A stretch of DNA of 64,000 nt. Source: Nautilus pompilius (lineage: Eukaryota > Mollusca > Cephalopoda > Nautilida > Nautilidae). The number at the start of each line of letters is the position of its first letter. The first letter of the stretch is position 1. The stretch lies in assembly GCA_018389105.1 (NCBI GenBank), contig JACATO010000653.1:248001-312000 (forward strand), given 5' to 3'. This document shows, piece by piece, positions 26,501 to 41,500 of the stretch. A program made the position numbers and the translations under genes. Below the pieces are notes generated by a model. The model saw only the letters and a list, made by a program, of their open reading frames with translations, did not search any database and was not told where the DNA came from.

Positions 26501-29500
26501 ATACACCCCAGCATGACTGTGAAGCAGGTATTCTCATGGCCAGTCATCTTCATGGTGACGGTCTTTGACTCTGATGGGGGTCACTGTGCGCTTGTAGGGA
26601 TGGTCGAACATCATGGGCGTCTGGTTGGCACTCCCTGTGAGACTTGTGGGGTAGTCATGTTGTTTTCTCAGTTTGATGATAAACTGTTAGTACCTCAACA
26701 GCTGATGTTTGTTATCATCAGGTAGCTGTCTGCTGGCATATGCTCAGTTGATTGCAGACCATGAAGCATGCACATTAGGGTAAGGACATTTTTCAGATTT
26801 AAAAGCCTGTGGTGGCAAACGATGAACTTTTGCCTAAAACTTACAAAAATGCCTTTCGTTTTGTCAAACTGTGAAAAAAGCTCCCGCACCTAACAAGACG
26901 TTGTATTAGGCCAGGGGTCGGGAACCTGCGCTCTTTGATGGCCCCTGTGCGGCTCCCAACATGGATTTTACGTAATGCAAATGGAGTAATTCTATGGGTA
27001 TTTTAGCATAAAATTAGCATTTTGCAGCTCTGTTAGACTAAAACACAGCCGATGCAGCTCTTTAAGCTGAAAAGGTTCCCGACCCCTGTATTAGGCTGAT
27101 GCATCAAAAGAAAATACTGCTATTTACAAAAGTCTTTATTTGCAAATGAATAGAGTGTACATCAAACTTTAAAAAAAGGTTTTTAATTTGTGAATTACTG
27201 TTTATGAACTTGCTGTCAAGGTATGTGTCAGTTTTGCAAGTGCTGTGAAGCTCCTCCATTAGCTTCAGAGCTCGCTTGGCCACCATATTGGAGTGAGGCA
27301 CATCAAGCACTGATCGGTCCTTTATCCAATGGGTGGAAAAACATTTTAAGGCCTTAAGACACTTCAATTTAGAGACAGCAGCATGCAGTGTCTTCTAAAT
27401 AGTGCTGATTGAGAACCATGCCTTCGCCCATGTAGTTGTGATGAAGTCACCAGTAGCTTTCAGCTGATCTCTCCATTTCGGAAAGAGAAAAAAGCAATCA
27501 GTGCAAAGATTGTCCGTGAATTCCACCTGGCACTATGAAGGGAGGGCAGCTTTCGCCATTTCATATAAGCCCATTTTCCCTCCATCCAAAGTTTTTACGT
27601 TTTGGCATCGTTTCTCTGCCAGAATAGATTTTTTGTGAGTCCTCATAGCCTGCCAAAACATCTTCAATGAAATTATAGTTGATGTTGGGTGACCGTGATG
27701 TTGTTGAGAAAAAGTAATCCATCACGTGCCGTAGAACCAGGTCGAGAATGTGATGTTGGCATCCGATATATTGAGGCTCTTCTAGTCCCTTTTGTCTGAA
27801 CTGTCTCTGGAGTCTGACAACAACACCACTTTGGTGGCCTGTACTAACTGCTGTGGTGTCAGAAATAATCATTTTGACACTCCTCCATGCATTGTATTCA
27901 TCCAGCAGAGCTTGCAGTGGGATGAAGATGTCCTCAGCTGATCTGCTTTCATAAGCCAAATGCCAAGGTGTAGAGTTCTTGCAGGATTCTTTAGACAGAC
28001 CACCTGATATTCTTTATTGTCAGTTCTCTTCCCATCAAAATGCAAGCAAAATTCCTCTTCACCAACAATTTATTTCAGCCGGTTCTTGACTCTTTCTGCA
28101 TCCTTGATCACTCGACGCCAAATTCCTGATTGTGATGGTGTGGGTGCATCTATTCTTTCTTCAGCCAAGTTTTGAAGAACATTTGATGCTTTCCATGTAG
28201 ACAAGGACACTTTTGATACCAGCTTGGCAGCAGATTTTGTTGCGCGATACTTCCGTTTCATGAAGGGAGACTCTTCTGCAACACCAGAATCAGTGCTGCT
28301 CTTTTCATCTTCAGTACTACTACTCCTCAGCTCTTGCACTTGGCTGGTTGACGGTTCTGATGAGTTTCTTGGCCATTTTGAAGGATGGATCGTTGATATA
28401 GGAGCCACTTTATCAGTCGTGTATCCCAGTCGGCCTCTTGATTCAATTTGTTTTCTGTAAAGTTCTTTGTCTTCACTGCAAAGCCAGTTTCCACTCGGTT
28501 TTGTAATATCGAAAAGACAAGTGAGATTTTTTTCAAATTCTTCATTCTGCCGCTTTCTATATTTTTCGAACATTTTTATGAGCTTGTCAACCTTTGCTGA
28601 AACTTGCTGTTCAGAAAGAAAAGGGAAGCTCAGTTTCTCCCAAAGCTTCAGCAATTCTTGAGATATCTTCCTTATTCGGTGTGCTCGCCCTTTGAGTTCA
28701 TCGTACAACCCCAATAATCTACCAGTTTCTCCCAAAGCTTTAGCAATTCTTGAGATATCTTCCTTATTCGGTCTGCTCGCCCTTTGAGTTCATCATACAA
28801 CCCCAAAAATCTACCAACAATGTCTCTGTTCAAAGGAATTTTGCACATGATCTCATTTATGTCCTCTCTCATTTCTGGTATGCTGGGACGCCGCCTTGTA
28901 GTTTTTGTCAAGTTTTGTGTCCATTTCTTTCCGGCTGATTCCACCGCTGATTTGGATCGTTTACTTTTAAAAGACATGTTCGAAGCTGAAAACAGAAAAC
29001 ATGCAATGAAAATCTTTAAACAAACTTCAACAAAAAAAACCATCAAATTACCTACTTGATACAAACCTTACCTTGTCTACACGGTGTAATATCCCAGCCC
29101 GGTCTTGGGGAGAAGGCGGTGTTTACTGACACAAGTGTATTACTAAGAGACGAGCTTGTGCTCGCAGTCACGCTGAGACCTTGTGTGTCGTGATGTGTAA
29201 ACGATGAAGCTAAAAAGGGTCAAACAGAATGGGGGCAATCTAAGGTCATGAGTTAACAACAGGGATCAATAGAGCTCAATGAATGAGGGTAAAATAAGGT
29301 CACGAAGGGCCAATCAGAATGCACGGGAATGCGCCCGAGCGCATACATCACACACAGCACACACACAAAACGGCAACACTGACAACAAAACAGCTGCTGC
29401 TGAAACCCACTCAGCCCTCACTTCTTGTGTGCAGCAAAGATGAAATGATGTTGGGTGCGGGAGGTTTTTACATAACCAAAAGAAAATAACATCAAAAAAC

Positions 29501-32500
29501 TAACATATAGGCAAAAAGTTCATCAAATGCAACATCAGGAAAATTAAAATTTTGAAAAACGTTAAAAGTCATCACCCTAATGCACATCATTTCTGAGATG
29601 CCTTAAAGTCAGACATAGATTGAGTTTTATAGAGAGCAAGTGCATTCATGTGTATCTCTGTGGTGGAAACCCCTAACACTCTGCATGTGCCTTTCAGTGA
29701 TGAAGGAAAGTACCTCCTTCTCAAGCTTGGGACAGGCTGACCCTCACCCAGACCAGCCAATTTTGAACACGGCATGGCTTCAATCTTCTCCTGATGTTGG
29801 CCTCGTTCACCTCAAACCTTCGGGCTACAGCTCTGTTGCCATTCAGCTGCAGAGCTGATCATTTGGAGTTTATCTGCAGCAGTGTAGCTCATACGTCGTG
29901 TTGACAGCATGGTTGTGGGTAACAGTATGTAGAAAGAGGGACTGAATGAATATTATCCCCATGCGGAGTTTATATACATGTTAACATAATTCCTCGGTCA
30001 CTATGCCACTGTGTAATAAATGAGGGTGGCGTAGTAACTGAAATTGACTTTCTCCTCAACGACCTTTGAACTCCATGGTATAATACACGAGGTATTCAAG
30101 AAAACCTGATTTGTGCATTCAGGTGACTTGGTTTACCACATCACTGAAACTATTACATACGTTCCATAATATATTTCCAAATTTAGTTTATTCTGGGTGG
30201 CCCCACTAAATTAAGACGTAGTAATTTCTCAGTTGATTTTAAGTTGTAGATGGCCATTTTTCTGTTGTATAACAGCCATTCTCCATCAGGTTGGGCCAAC
30301 CTGACGTATCCTGAAATATGCCTGTGTATTATAATGGGAAATATATGTTTCTACTGATCAAAATTGGGGTGTGTATCATATACGATAGTGTATAATACAT
30401 GGCACTTTATGGTATAATGACCACATATAGTAGCAAAAAGGAGCCAAAAGGTGTTTCAGATGTAACAGTATAGGTCATACATTGCCCAGCATGCGATTTT
30501 GTGTGTAGTCATTGTGGCAAAACAAGACACTATGCAGGGCCTTGCAAAAAGTCAGGTCCTCAGGAAGCCTCAGCCTCAGTGAGGACATCCACAGAAAGGA
30601 ACATACCAGGGGAAAAGAAAACAAAAAAACAAAATGAATACGTTGTACAGTGCATTAAAATTTGGTGTGTTTTCATGCTCCCATGCAGGTTATAAATGTA
30701 TGACTATGGAATGTCATCCCAAATAACCTGTAGCATTTATTTATTCAAGGTGTTTGGTTGCTATTAGACTCCTTCAGTAGCCATATAATCTCAGTGATAT
30801 TTATATTAGGACTCTGTGCAAGTCAAGGCATCTTTGTGAATGTCCGTCTGGGCCATCAGCCTCTTTTTCAAGGAAAAATAAAAATTCTTTGTGATTTTGG
30901 ATAATTACAGTTTGTTTGTTTTTAAGTAGAAATCATTCAACCAATTAGAGGTATGTATTCCAATCTTATCAAACTCAGTTATCTATTTATTCTCAAGATT
31001 AACAATGTACCTCAGTTTGTGTCTGGAGAGTTTGAATAGTTCCTTCCTGATCATGGAATTAAATATAAGAAATCTCTGCCTCTTTGGCTATAAACCGATG
31101 GTTAAGTGGAAAGACAGAGCAGGGCACTTTTCAAAATGTTGTGGAAGGAAAGAGGTGGCAAGATGACTTAAAAAAAATTCTTACAGCTATACAGACCCAT
31201 GCCAAATATATTACAGAAGCAACCCATGCATTTCTCACGTTTGGGAGGGAGTTGAAAACCAAGCTGCCAAAGTTGAGATGCAACAAACATCACCAATGAA
31301 AATGTTAGTAATCATGATTGGCATAGCAAATTAGCAAGAGAATGTGGCACAGTTACCAATGCAGTCATTCATAAAAATCAACTTTTTCTGAAGAAAACCA
31401 AGAGGTCTGGAAAACAACCAACTTCAAAAGTGAGCCATAATTTGTTCAAACCAAGGATGGTAAAAGACTGACTTTGACATCTTGTTATAGAAGAAACAAC
31501 TTATTTGTGAAACTTTATCACACTCCTGAAGAACCATGGTTGGAAGCTCAGAAATCCACCACCAAAGACATTTCAAATATGATCACTTTCACCAAGATTT
31601 TCAGTTGTATAGATATAAATATTAGAGTGAGAATGGTTGAAATATCAAGACTGCGCATTATAAGTTAAGAAAAAAGCATTGATTAATCTATCTGGAAATG
31701 TGAAGTGGAGTCAAAATTGGATACACCGTTTGATGTGTAGGATCTTGTGACTAAATAGTTGTTTCTAGTTTTGGACCACTGATGTTTAATTTTAATTTCT
31801 TAAAGCTGCATGCAAAGTTAAATTTGCAGAATTGTTAAGCATATTTTGTTTCTGAGAAAAAAGGGGAATAATATTTGAATATATGATGTTCAGATGCTTG
31901 ATTGCAGATGCTTAATTTGTAGCCATCTTTGCTTTCGTCTTTATGTATGAGGCTAGGCAGCCATTGGGTGTTTTTGTGGTAATAAATGGTTGGTGAAAAA
32001 TCAAGAGGAATGTGTGTTATTCATAGAATAACAAAGTATTAAGTTATAAATAAGATCAAATCAAAGTAAATTTTATCTAATCAATAATATCAACCACAGC
32101 CCACAAGATATCCCAATTGAAGAGAAGGAAACAGATCCCCTTTATCATAGATGGTGAATTCACAAAGTGTCGCTATGGTAAGGACAGCAAAAGGTATTTG
32201 GTGCTTAATCCTGAGTCTTGAGAAGATTAAATTAACTTTTTTAATTTACAAGACTCTGACAAACTGGAAATGAGGGAGCCTCCCAGAAAGAAAGACCCAC
32301 AGTACCAACTGCACTGGTGTTGTCGTTGTGTAACCATAGATCCAAGGATGAGACTTAGGCACAGAATGCATTTAAGTAATTTTCACAATAAGATAAATAA
32401 TGATTAAATATTTTATATATATATATAGAGAGTAACTTTTACCTAATCAATATATAATCTGTGGTATCTTTAATCTTTTAGACATATAATGTTGAGCTAT

Positions 32501-35500
32501 AAATATATAATATATGCAAATGTTTTGGAAGTGACAGTGAGTTTACATTTCTAAATGCCCTTTTAAATGCAATAGAAAATCTTAATAAATTCTAATTTTT
32601 AAAGCCTTCATTAAAGTTCCTTTTTAAAGAAAGAGATATCTAAAGATCCCTGCACCCTAATCTTCTCACAGGAAAACAAAAAATATACATAAGATGCTGT
32701 AATGAATCAAACATTTATCAGTACACAATGACAGTACCACTAGCTATCTGTACTAACAAAGTCCACCGACTTTAAATAATATTTACTGGTAGATCGAAGA
32801 TTGGTTTTTCCCACAGTGTACATCACAAATGTTTATCAGTACACGATGAATCTGTCACTAGATGTCTGTATTAACAAAGGCCATTGTCTTTCTGCAATTC
32901 AGAATGAAATTGCTGCTGTCATCTCACCCCACTTTACAACAATATGACCCCTCACACACACACCCACTTTGCCAAAAATGACATCAACAGGGCAGTTACC
33001 AGCTCTGACAGCTCTCAAAACAGTGTCACATTCCTTTTACTCTCCTTCCCTAACTAAAGTTTATTCTAAAGCATTTTTTTTCTTACAGGGTGGAGCAAAA
33101 AGTGGAATAACAGTGGCAGCTTATGTTGTCATATCGCTTTTGGAAAACCAAGAAACTTATGGTGTAAGTCACATACCATCCTCACTTTACTACCACTTGT
33201 CCTTCAAAGCAGTTAACAGAATAATATACATATTTTTAATTATTTCAAATATGCATATAGGTGTTTAAAAACAGCTACCTCTAAATGTGTGGAATTAAAA
33301 GCTCCAGTGTCAGTCTAAACAACAGTATCCTCAAAACGGCAGAGACTTGTATTTGAAGCCAACTTCAGAGTTTCCCAAGCAGCTAAGAAACTCAGATTTC
33401 TACATATTATCACCTAATGGAGGACTGAATACTAGCATAACATGATCTGAAATTGCTGGACATTACGGCATGCATAAACCCATCAGCTATGACCACAGGA
33501 GCACAAATTTGCTATGTATATTTACTAAACCTGAGAAGCCCCTTTATTGTATCAGTGTTGACAAAGCAAGCGATCATCAAGTTAGGCTAAGTAAAATCAT
33601 TCTGTTTAGCCACCAGTTAATTTCAACCGTAACTTGCCAATAATTTGGCTTGGATTTACCAAATATATTGAACATTTTCTATCATAACAGTGAACAGACG
33701 TGCAACATCTTGCATAACTATGGTGTTAGCCATACATGTTTTAAAAGTATTAACCTGCAAATTTTTAAAATTTCGGCAAAATAACTCCGAGATAAATGTC
33801 GCAGAAAGTGTAAGCTCAGTTTACAGTGGGGCAGAGTGTATTTTGAATCAATAAAATGAAATACATGTTTTTTGGAAAATATAATTTCATTGAATGTTTT
33901 CCTTCTTCTAGTCACAGGTGAAAGATATGGAAACTGTTATTAGGCGTTCAACAAAACACATAATGGATGGTCTGTCGACCAAAGACAATGCATATACTTT
34001 AGCTATCTGTTCGTACGCACTTGCTCTGGCTGAGAGAAATGGAAAACTGGACGATACCCTGCGCAGACTCGAAGGGATAGCTGAACACAAAGGTTTGTCA
34101 CAGTTTCTTAAGGTTGGTGCCTATTGTTGTTCACCCACCGAATAGCAATGGCAGAAAGATGATAGAGAATTTATTGATTTGCAGATATATATTGTAATTG
34201 AAAAGTACTTGCACTGTAGTTTCTCAAATATTTTTTACATCAATTAATAACGTTATTTTTAGGAGGAATGAAATCCTGGGGTTTTAGAGTATCAGGTTCC
34301 ACCATCCAAATCAAATCGAGTAGCATTGAGACAGCAGCCTATGTCCTATTGACGTATGCCCATCTACAGAACATCTCTGCAGGAATACCCATTGTGAAGT
34401 GGCTGGTGTCTCAGAGGAATTCACTGGGAGGTTTCTCTTCTACACAGGTACCATATCTATGTACAATGGTTGAATATTCTGCTACGCAGTTATCTCTTCT
34501 TTCTTTTGCGAAAAATTTGGTATAACTTGTTATTTTACGTCAAGGACCACATTTACTTCAGTCACAGCAGTAGCCATCTTTTCTATTTCTCTTTAGATCT
34601 GCGAAGATACGGATCAAGCAAACAAACTTGCCTTTTATTTTTACAGGATACAGTAATTGGCCTCGAAGCATTGACCAAATTTGAAGTTTTGCAGAAAGCG
34701 AAAGGGGAGAAGAATATCACTGTGGTCATTAAAAATGAAAATGGCCAGACTGCTTCTACAAAAATCACTGAGAATAATTCCACTGTTCTGACCACCATGG
34801 AGGTAAAATTTCAGCTCCTTCCTTATCTAATGTCTCTTTGGTGTGTGCACGTACAAAACTCTTTTGCTGGAACCTGCAATTTAAATAGAAATCTTTATAA
34901 GATAATATTTCCATATTGTATTGTAAACTACTGTATATTCCATTATTCCTAATATGAAAAATATATATTACAAGATGAAATAAACAGACAACTGGATGGG
35001 AAATAACAACTTGTGTGATTTTATAATTTGTGATTGTAGCTTAAAATTGAAACACTAGTAAATGTCGTAGATCATGGGCCAAACAAAAATGTCAAGTTCT
35101 ACTACCTAATTAGTGCATGCATTACAAATGGTTATTTATACTGCTACTGTTATCAAAAATTCTGAAGTTTTGATTTTAATTACTGTAAGAGGATACAATA
35201 GTCAAAGGCAAAAACCTAATTCTTCTGGGATATTTAGAAGCAAATAAATCTACAACACAATCCAAATTCACATACTGATGATAAGGTATATGCATCAGAG
35301 CCAGTTGTAATTTATCAGAATCAGAAATTTTTTTTTCTTAGATATCATCTTAAGTCCAACAAGTTGAATTTTCTTTTTTGATGTTGTGCTGATCTGTGCC
35401 ATTGCTGTTTCATTCTACTTTTGTCAACAATTCATGAGTTGTGGTTTGGTCTGAATGCGTAAGTGGATCCCTTTGATTTTCTTCAGTCGTGATTCTGGAA

Positions 35501-38500
35501 CAAAATATCAAATTGTTTTCTAGTGCAAGTAGCATCTTGTTAGCATGCGATAATAAAGTAAAAAGCCTCTAATTATTGAAAATCTTGTCATAATGTGTTT
35601 AAAATATTAACCTACCTAGTATTTACTAATTATTACAATTCCCAGTGTATATAATTGGCAGGTAAAAAAGATAGTAAGGTGCTTTTAATTATTCCAATTA
35701 AATTGATGATTCTTCAAATTGTCACTATATACTGTCCATCCCAGCATATAAAATTGGCAGAGCCAGACGCTTACATTTGAAATGTTTACAACTTTTGTAT
35801 ATTTATTTATTTTTTACTACCAAAAATTATCCATGTCATAAATTGTCATGTTTCAAGTAGTGGAATGTTCTTTAGGTGGCACTGTAGTTCTTTTTTCAAC
35901 TCTACTTCCTCAAAATATCTCAAATACAAGGTAATTAGTTGTTTTTTTTTTCAATTTTGGACTAAGTTGTGCTTAACTGAAATAAAGTCATTTTTTAAAT
36001 TTATCAAAAATGGTTTTTCGAATTTTGGAGATCAATTATTTGGCAGAATTCCAAGATGAGGCTAAGAAGCCATTTTCTATCAGTTTCCACACAAAATCCC
36101 AATATCCAAATTTTCACTATGAGCATAGCAGACAGGTAAGATCAGAATTGGTTCTGCAAGCAGATAAATCTACCTAAAGCTTAAGATCACATAAAAAAAT
36201 AAAGTACTCACCTTTTCATTTTTTGGAAAATTCAAGAAAATTTGAATGAGATGAAATTACTTATAATTAAACAGGGCACATGCGGGTGACCTGGAATTAA
36301 ATCGTAATTTTATAAGATGTACATGTTCACAAAAATAATTCTTTAAATTTAACTTTTAAAATTTTTTTTTGAATTCCAAACAGGTAAATCAACCGTGACA
36401 GCTGTTTGTTTTTCTAAGCATCAACTATTGGCAAAGCTAAAGTAATTGTTGTTCATTGTAGAAAATGGAAAAGCTTGTGCTCTGCTTATGATTGTTTGTC
36501 ATGGACTATCTATCTACCATTCTCCATGTTACAGATGTATAAAAAGTCAAAAGAACTAACACTGACAGCTGAAGGTACTGGCACAGCTCTCATCCAGGTA
36601 AATAAATACAATTTTCAGTATCTTTGCTCCTTAAAGTTAAGACATTTCTTTTTTTTTTTGTTTAAAAATACTTTTAAGATATTTCTCTTACAGGTAGGCA
36701 AGTTGTGAAGACTTTCAATTACAATGTTATTACCTGAATATGTATGACTGGAAAGTATTGCTCCTTAGCATATATACTTTCTTCTTTGCTTGTTTGTTAA
36801 AAATATTTAATTTACTGAAGAATTATGACATTTTAAAATGAGCTGACCTATGTTATTCACTTCAGTTCATGTGGTGTCCCATAACCCATAGGTCTTTGGA
36901 GCACCTCGAGAGGTGTGTCTAGGGCTGTACAGCTGTTTTGAGGACCTATATTATTACTGATTTCAAAAAAATGTAAATTTAAACTTTCAATACTTTTTGC
37001 CAATTTAAGGGTGACTCTATAGCTCTCCTGTCAAGAAGACTACAAACAACTTTGTTTGTCATAGTCCTTCATTCAGGCTCTGATATCGCTATATTTCTAT
37101 TCCGACTTGAACTGAGCTCAGAAACACAAATCAGCAGACTCCAAAAGTATGAGTACAAGAATATTTCATCAACTTTTGATCATCTGTATCATAGAGACAA
37201 AATAGTAACCATAATAACATCGATACATTTAGCTAAACTTTAATTTAAACCCATCCATGTAAGAATGAGCACAATAAATGCTCCAATCATCAGTGATTCA
37301 TAATAAATGTCGCCAAATCAGTCATGATTTAAATTTAAGAAGTATAAAGTTCATGGTATCCATACATACGATTTATGGTTTTGAGAAAATGAAAAATTAC
37401 CATGACTTCTAGGTTATAGATTGATGCAGGTTAAAAGGCAAATGAGCTAAATTTCCCATTTTTCTTAACTTCATTCATAAATAAGACAAAGCTAAAAAAG
37501 ATGAGGTAGTTGACCAAAACCAGCCAGATCACTGCATGAAGTCTTGCAAAACAGCAACAGAAACAACAAGGAATGTGGTGTATAGTATTTCCATGCTTAT
37601 GAACATTTACAAGTTTTTCTGAATTTATCAGTGAACTACTATGTGACAAATTTCTGAAAGGAAGTTTCTGTGATATGGTTGTGTGCTACCTGATACACAC
37701 AAAGTAGCAACACCATGATGGACCAAGTTCTCACTCCCAACTCAGCGGCCATTTGTTTTTCTTTTAATCTCACTTGAACAATGTTAAGTCTGCAACAAGT
37801 GGCACGCTGTGATAATATATGCTCCTCTACCCTGTCCTCGGGGGTTTTCCATCAGGGTGTACACCTGCGATTTGCCTTAGTTATGCACAGGGCACCCTTT
37901 ACCTTGTGCCATTCCTGGTCACGTTCTTTCACTGATACCGTACCTACGAGAAGCAGCCAGAATCCATCCATTCTCCTCAGCAGATTTAACGACTCCCAGT
38001 TTAAAGGATGCTGTGTAGGGTCTTTGTGACGTAACAGGTGGCATTTTGAAAATAAATGGGGTTCTGTAATAGGGGTTTTTATACTCACAATTAAGATTGA
38101 AATGGATCAAGATGGCGGTGGCTTGTTATCAATTGAGTGATTAAACATACTTTAATGAACAATGGAAACTGGTCCTACTGAAAAAAAAACAGGTGTTCAC
38201 CAGGTAGTTTCATGGGAACCTTACAGCCAAATTTTCAGGTTTAGCACTTTTTTTTTTCCAATATTGACAAATTTAAATTTTAATCCACAAATAAGAAGTC
38301 GATTTGGATTTTGAGATGAGCCCTAGAGTTTCTGGTAAAATAAGTCTCACCTCATAAACTGGGAATTACAGTAATTATGATAATTTCCAAAAACATAGGT
38401 AGAAAACTGATTAAATCAGGTTAATTACCCATAGAAATCAGGATAGTTTAAAGGACACTGATTGATGCATTCTATTTAAAACCACGAGATAGATGTTCTC

Positions 38501-41500
38501 TGTTCTAGCATGCCAACCATAAGTGATTATCACTTAGTATGTACAATGAATGGGAAAAGTATTTAACTATTTCAGAGTAATCAATCTACTTGTAAATTGT
38601 ATGTCAGTCAACTGATCTTCCTATGTGTACCAGTCACAAAAGGAAAAGAAAAAAACACCACTCAAGTCAAATGCATAGAAAAAAAAACAATGTCTTCCTG
38701 GTTTATGCTACCTAAGATCCATAAAAGTTGTAAACTTCTTACCACCCTGACATAATGCATAACCTTGATTTCTTTTATTCCAAGGTCACCTGGAAATACA
38801 ATGTACTGAGTCAGTCTGCTAAAAGCAGCTTGGATCTTGATGTGAAAGACTTGACATCCAACTTGAACTTTGTGCACATACAAGTTTGTGCCAGGTAGGA
38901 ATAGAGAATGTTAGCGTCGTATTTGGAATTGCTGAACCATACGCACAGTACATATATCATTTGATAAATTGTTTAAAGAGTAAAATGAATTTATTAATCA
39001 CAGACAGAATATTTTAATTGAAATCTGTGAAGTCGGTTTAACTGTGACAACTGACACAGTGACTAACATTAATGTGTTATCACTGCAGGTTCAGATGTGA
39101 CTAGAAGAAACCTACATCCATAGTTACCTTCCTGTGACAAAAAACTATTTAACTGGGTTCTTTTATGTTAAAGACTGGCATTTGGCCAGCTATTTAAGTG
39201 TAGACCATAAATTACACCACTGATAAACAGTTTCATTCCAAGATGTGACAACAGCTGCATGGTCACACACTTGTTTGTTTGTAAGGTTAGGCGCCTTCAA
39301 ACCGATTTTCAGACTGGAGGGGCTGAGGCTTTTTTCCGACAGGGTTTTTTGGATGGGGAAGCGGTTGCTCTAACAGAGCTCTGCTCCAAACACTAGGGAT
39401 TTTTCCTTAACTAACAAAGGGCTTTGGCCCTTCAAATGGGCTTCAGCCCCACTCAAAGAACTCTGCCCACTAGAAGTTTCAGCCTCCCCACCAACTCCCT
39501 TCTTCAGAGATGCTCACACATACAGGGAATTTACACTACACGACACATTCCAAACACCACAAAAAAGATCTGAAAAAGTTGTCATTTGATTTGTTGTTAT
39601 GTATTAATGCCAACATATTCATCCTAAAATACTAAGTGCTTTAGTTTAGTAAATATAAGGAGAAATAAAATTAGCAAAATGATTTTTAAAATGGTCGACT
39701 ATAGCATTTTACATACCTCTGGTATCCAAAGGTTTTCATCCATTTTTGAACTGGGGCACTAAATTTTCAATATGAGCTACACCAGTCATTAAAAAGTGGA
39801 ATATGGACCAAATCAAGCAAGGACACCGTGTTATGGCTACTGAGTCTTTAGTGTGGCATGATCTTAAACTCCAAATAAATAAATATATATTTATACTTAA
39901 TTATATCTCACCATATGCTGTAAATGTTTAGGAAATTTTGCATTAGCCAATTCCTCTTGAATGAAGAATTCAACTGTATTCACAAGAATTCTTTTCTAAG
40001 GCACAAACAAGTTGCATTTTTAAAATCTGGATTTGATTTTGTAAAACCATATATTAATAACGACGCCATATTGATTCTGTGACCTACTGCCCTGCAGGAT
40101 GTGACATAACCTTTCTGGATGTTTACTTTATGTAAATGGACAAACATTATTAATACAAAGCCAAGATATCAGAAATTGACTTTTATTTAACATAGAATGC
40201 CATAAAATGCTCATCGTGTGCATTTTTTCAAAATACTGAAAGGTAAGCAACTGAGCAAGAAGAATAATTACCACCATGGTTACCTTTTTGTTACAAAATC
40301 AATATGTAATAAGACCTTAAAATGGAGAACGTTATATGTAATTTTCAATGGCAATATGTGATATACCCCCATTTTTATGTCATGTACAACTCTGGTTGTA
40401 GAAAGAAATAAAGTAGAGTGTTAGTTTTTTGCTTTTCTAATCACCTAATAGGTAGTAATTGAACTAACTAATAAAAGTACATTTTAAAAATCCTTTTTTG
40501 TTGGCACCATTAAGCTTTAGTCTATTGGACTATTTTGGAGCACTAGCAAAATGTATTATGGTATTGGTCAAAAACTACATCAAAACATAGTAACCAACAT
40601 CTCATGGGTCCAAGTCCAGCTTCAGCTACTTTTATACTCCAAAAATAAATGTGTACTGAGAATTAGCATCTTTACCTGCCAAAATATTCCTCTTGAGGAC
40701 TGTACCCTCATGCTGGTGAAAAGGTTATCAAAACATAAGTTCATTACTACTAATAAGATGGAGAGTACTAAAATAATTCTGTACTTTCAACTAAATCGCC
40801 ATAATAACATTTTAGTTTTGTCTTATAAAAAATTATAATCATTTATTTAATTATCAGACAGGTGGGAGAGTTAAAGAAACAAAACTGATTTAAAATATTT
40901 TGCTACACTATATTCTTTTACTGCTGTTATCAACTTTAAAGCAATAAGCATTCATATTAGAACCATGATGATGCTAAATTTAAAGTGGGATGGGAACAGA
41001 ATCTGAAGCAAGTTCCTATCTACTGATAATTAAGACAAAATTCCCACAATGCAATTCCCGTTTTGTAAATTGTTAAACAAACACTAGAAATTTCTGTCTT
41101 TTTTGGGGGGGGAAGGCAATATTTAAATAGTTATTGTAACTTCTAGTTAATTTCCTCTGACCAGCTAACAGATAAGACAGACAGAGTTGTGCCCCTTTCA
41201 TCATCAAGTTGTAATCTAAATATACTGTACTTTTCAAAAATGCAGCAGAGTTATATTGAATTCTAGAGTAAGATTCGGTCAGAATTACAAAGATAGACTA
41301 GCTTAAGATGCCTGTTGGATGGTTTGACTATATATTCATTTTATCCTGATTTTTTTCCAATTAGCACATAAGTGTGACTGGATGATTTGATGCCAACAGT
41401 AAAGCACATGACCAAATGGTGCATTGAAAGTAGGCAGAGACATGGATGAACATGATATTTGGGTTCATAACTTATTTAATAAACAAATAAGTTTAGATAA

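Larger units (their letters stand above)
26774..29581 (-). mobile_element. 2.8-kb DNA transposon inserted in the pogo relic (4-bp TSD; Sola-like?)
   Basis: The ends are attagggt (26774) and accctaat (29581), the start of imperfect inverted repeats about 130 bp long. Shared internal landmarks, read inward from each end, are gatgaactttt-gcct and ctcccgcacc. The flanks are GCAC at 26770-26773 and 29582-29585. Removing the element and one GCAC brings the pogo relic back into frame (W/stop-C-A-C-F-M). The - strand gene starts at Met 28977 ([11 protein letters not shown]). It continues [82 protein letters not shown] and ends near 27104 after [20 protein letters not shown]. Frameshifts and a 92-bp duplication break it. 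A 4-bp duplication fits the Sola superfamily, but I cannot confirm that name. Confidence 0.82.
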
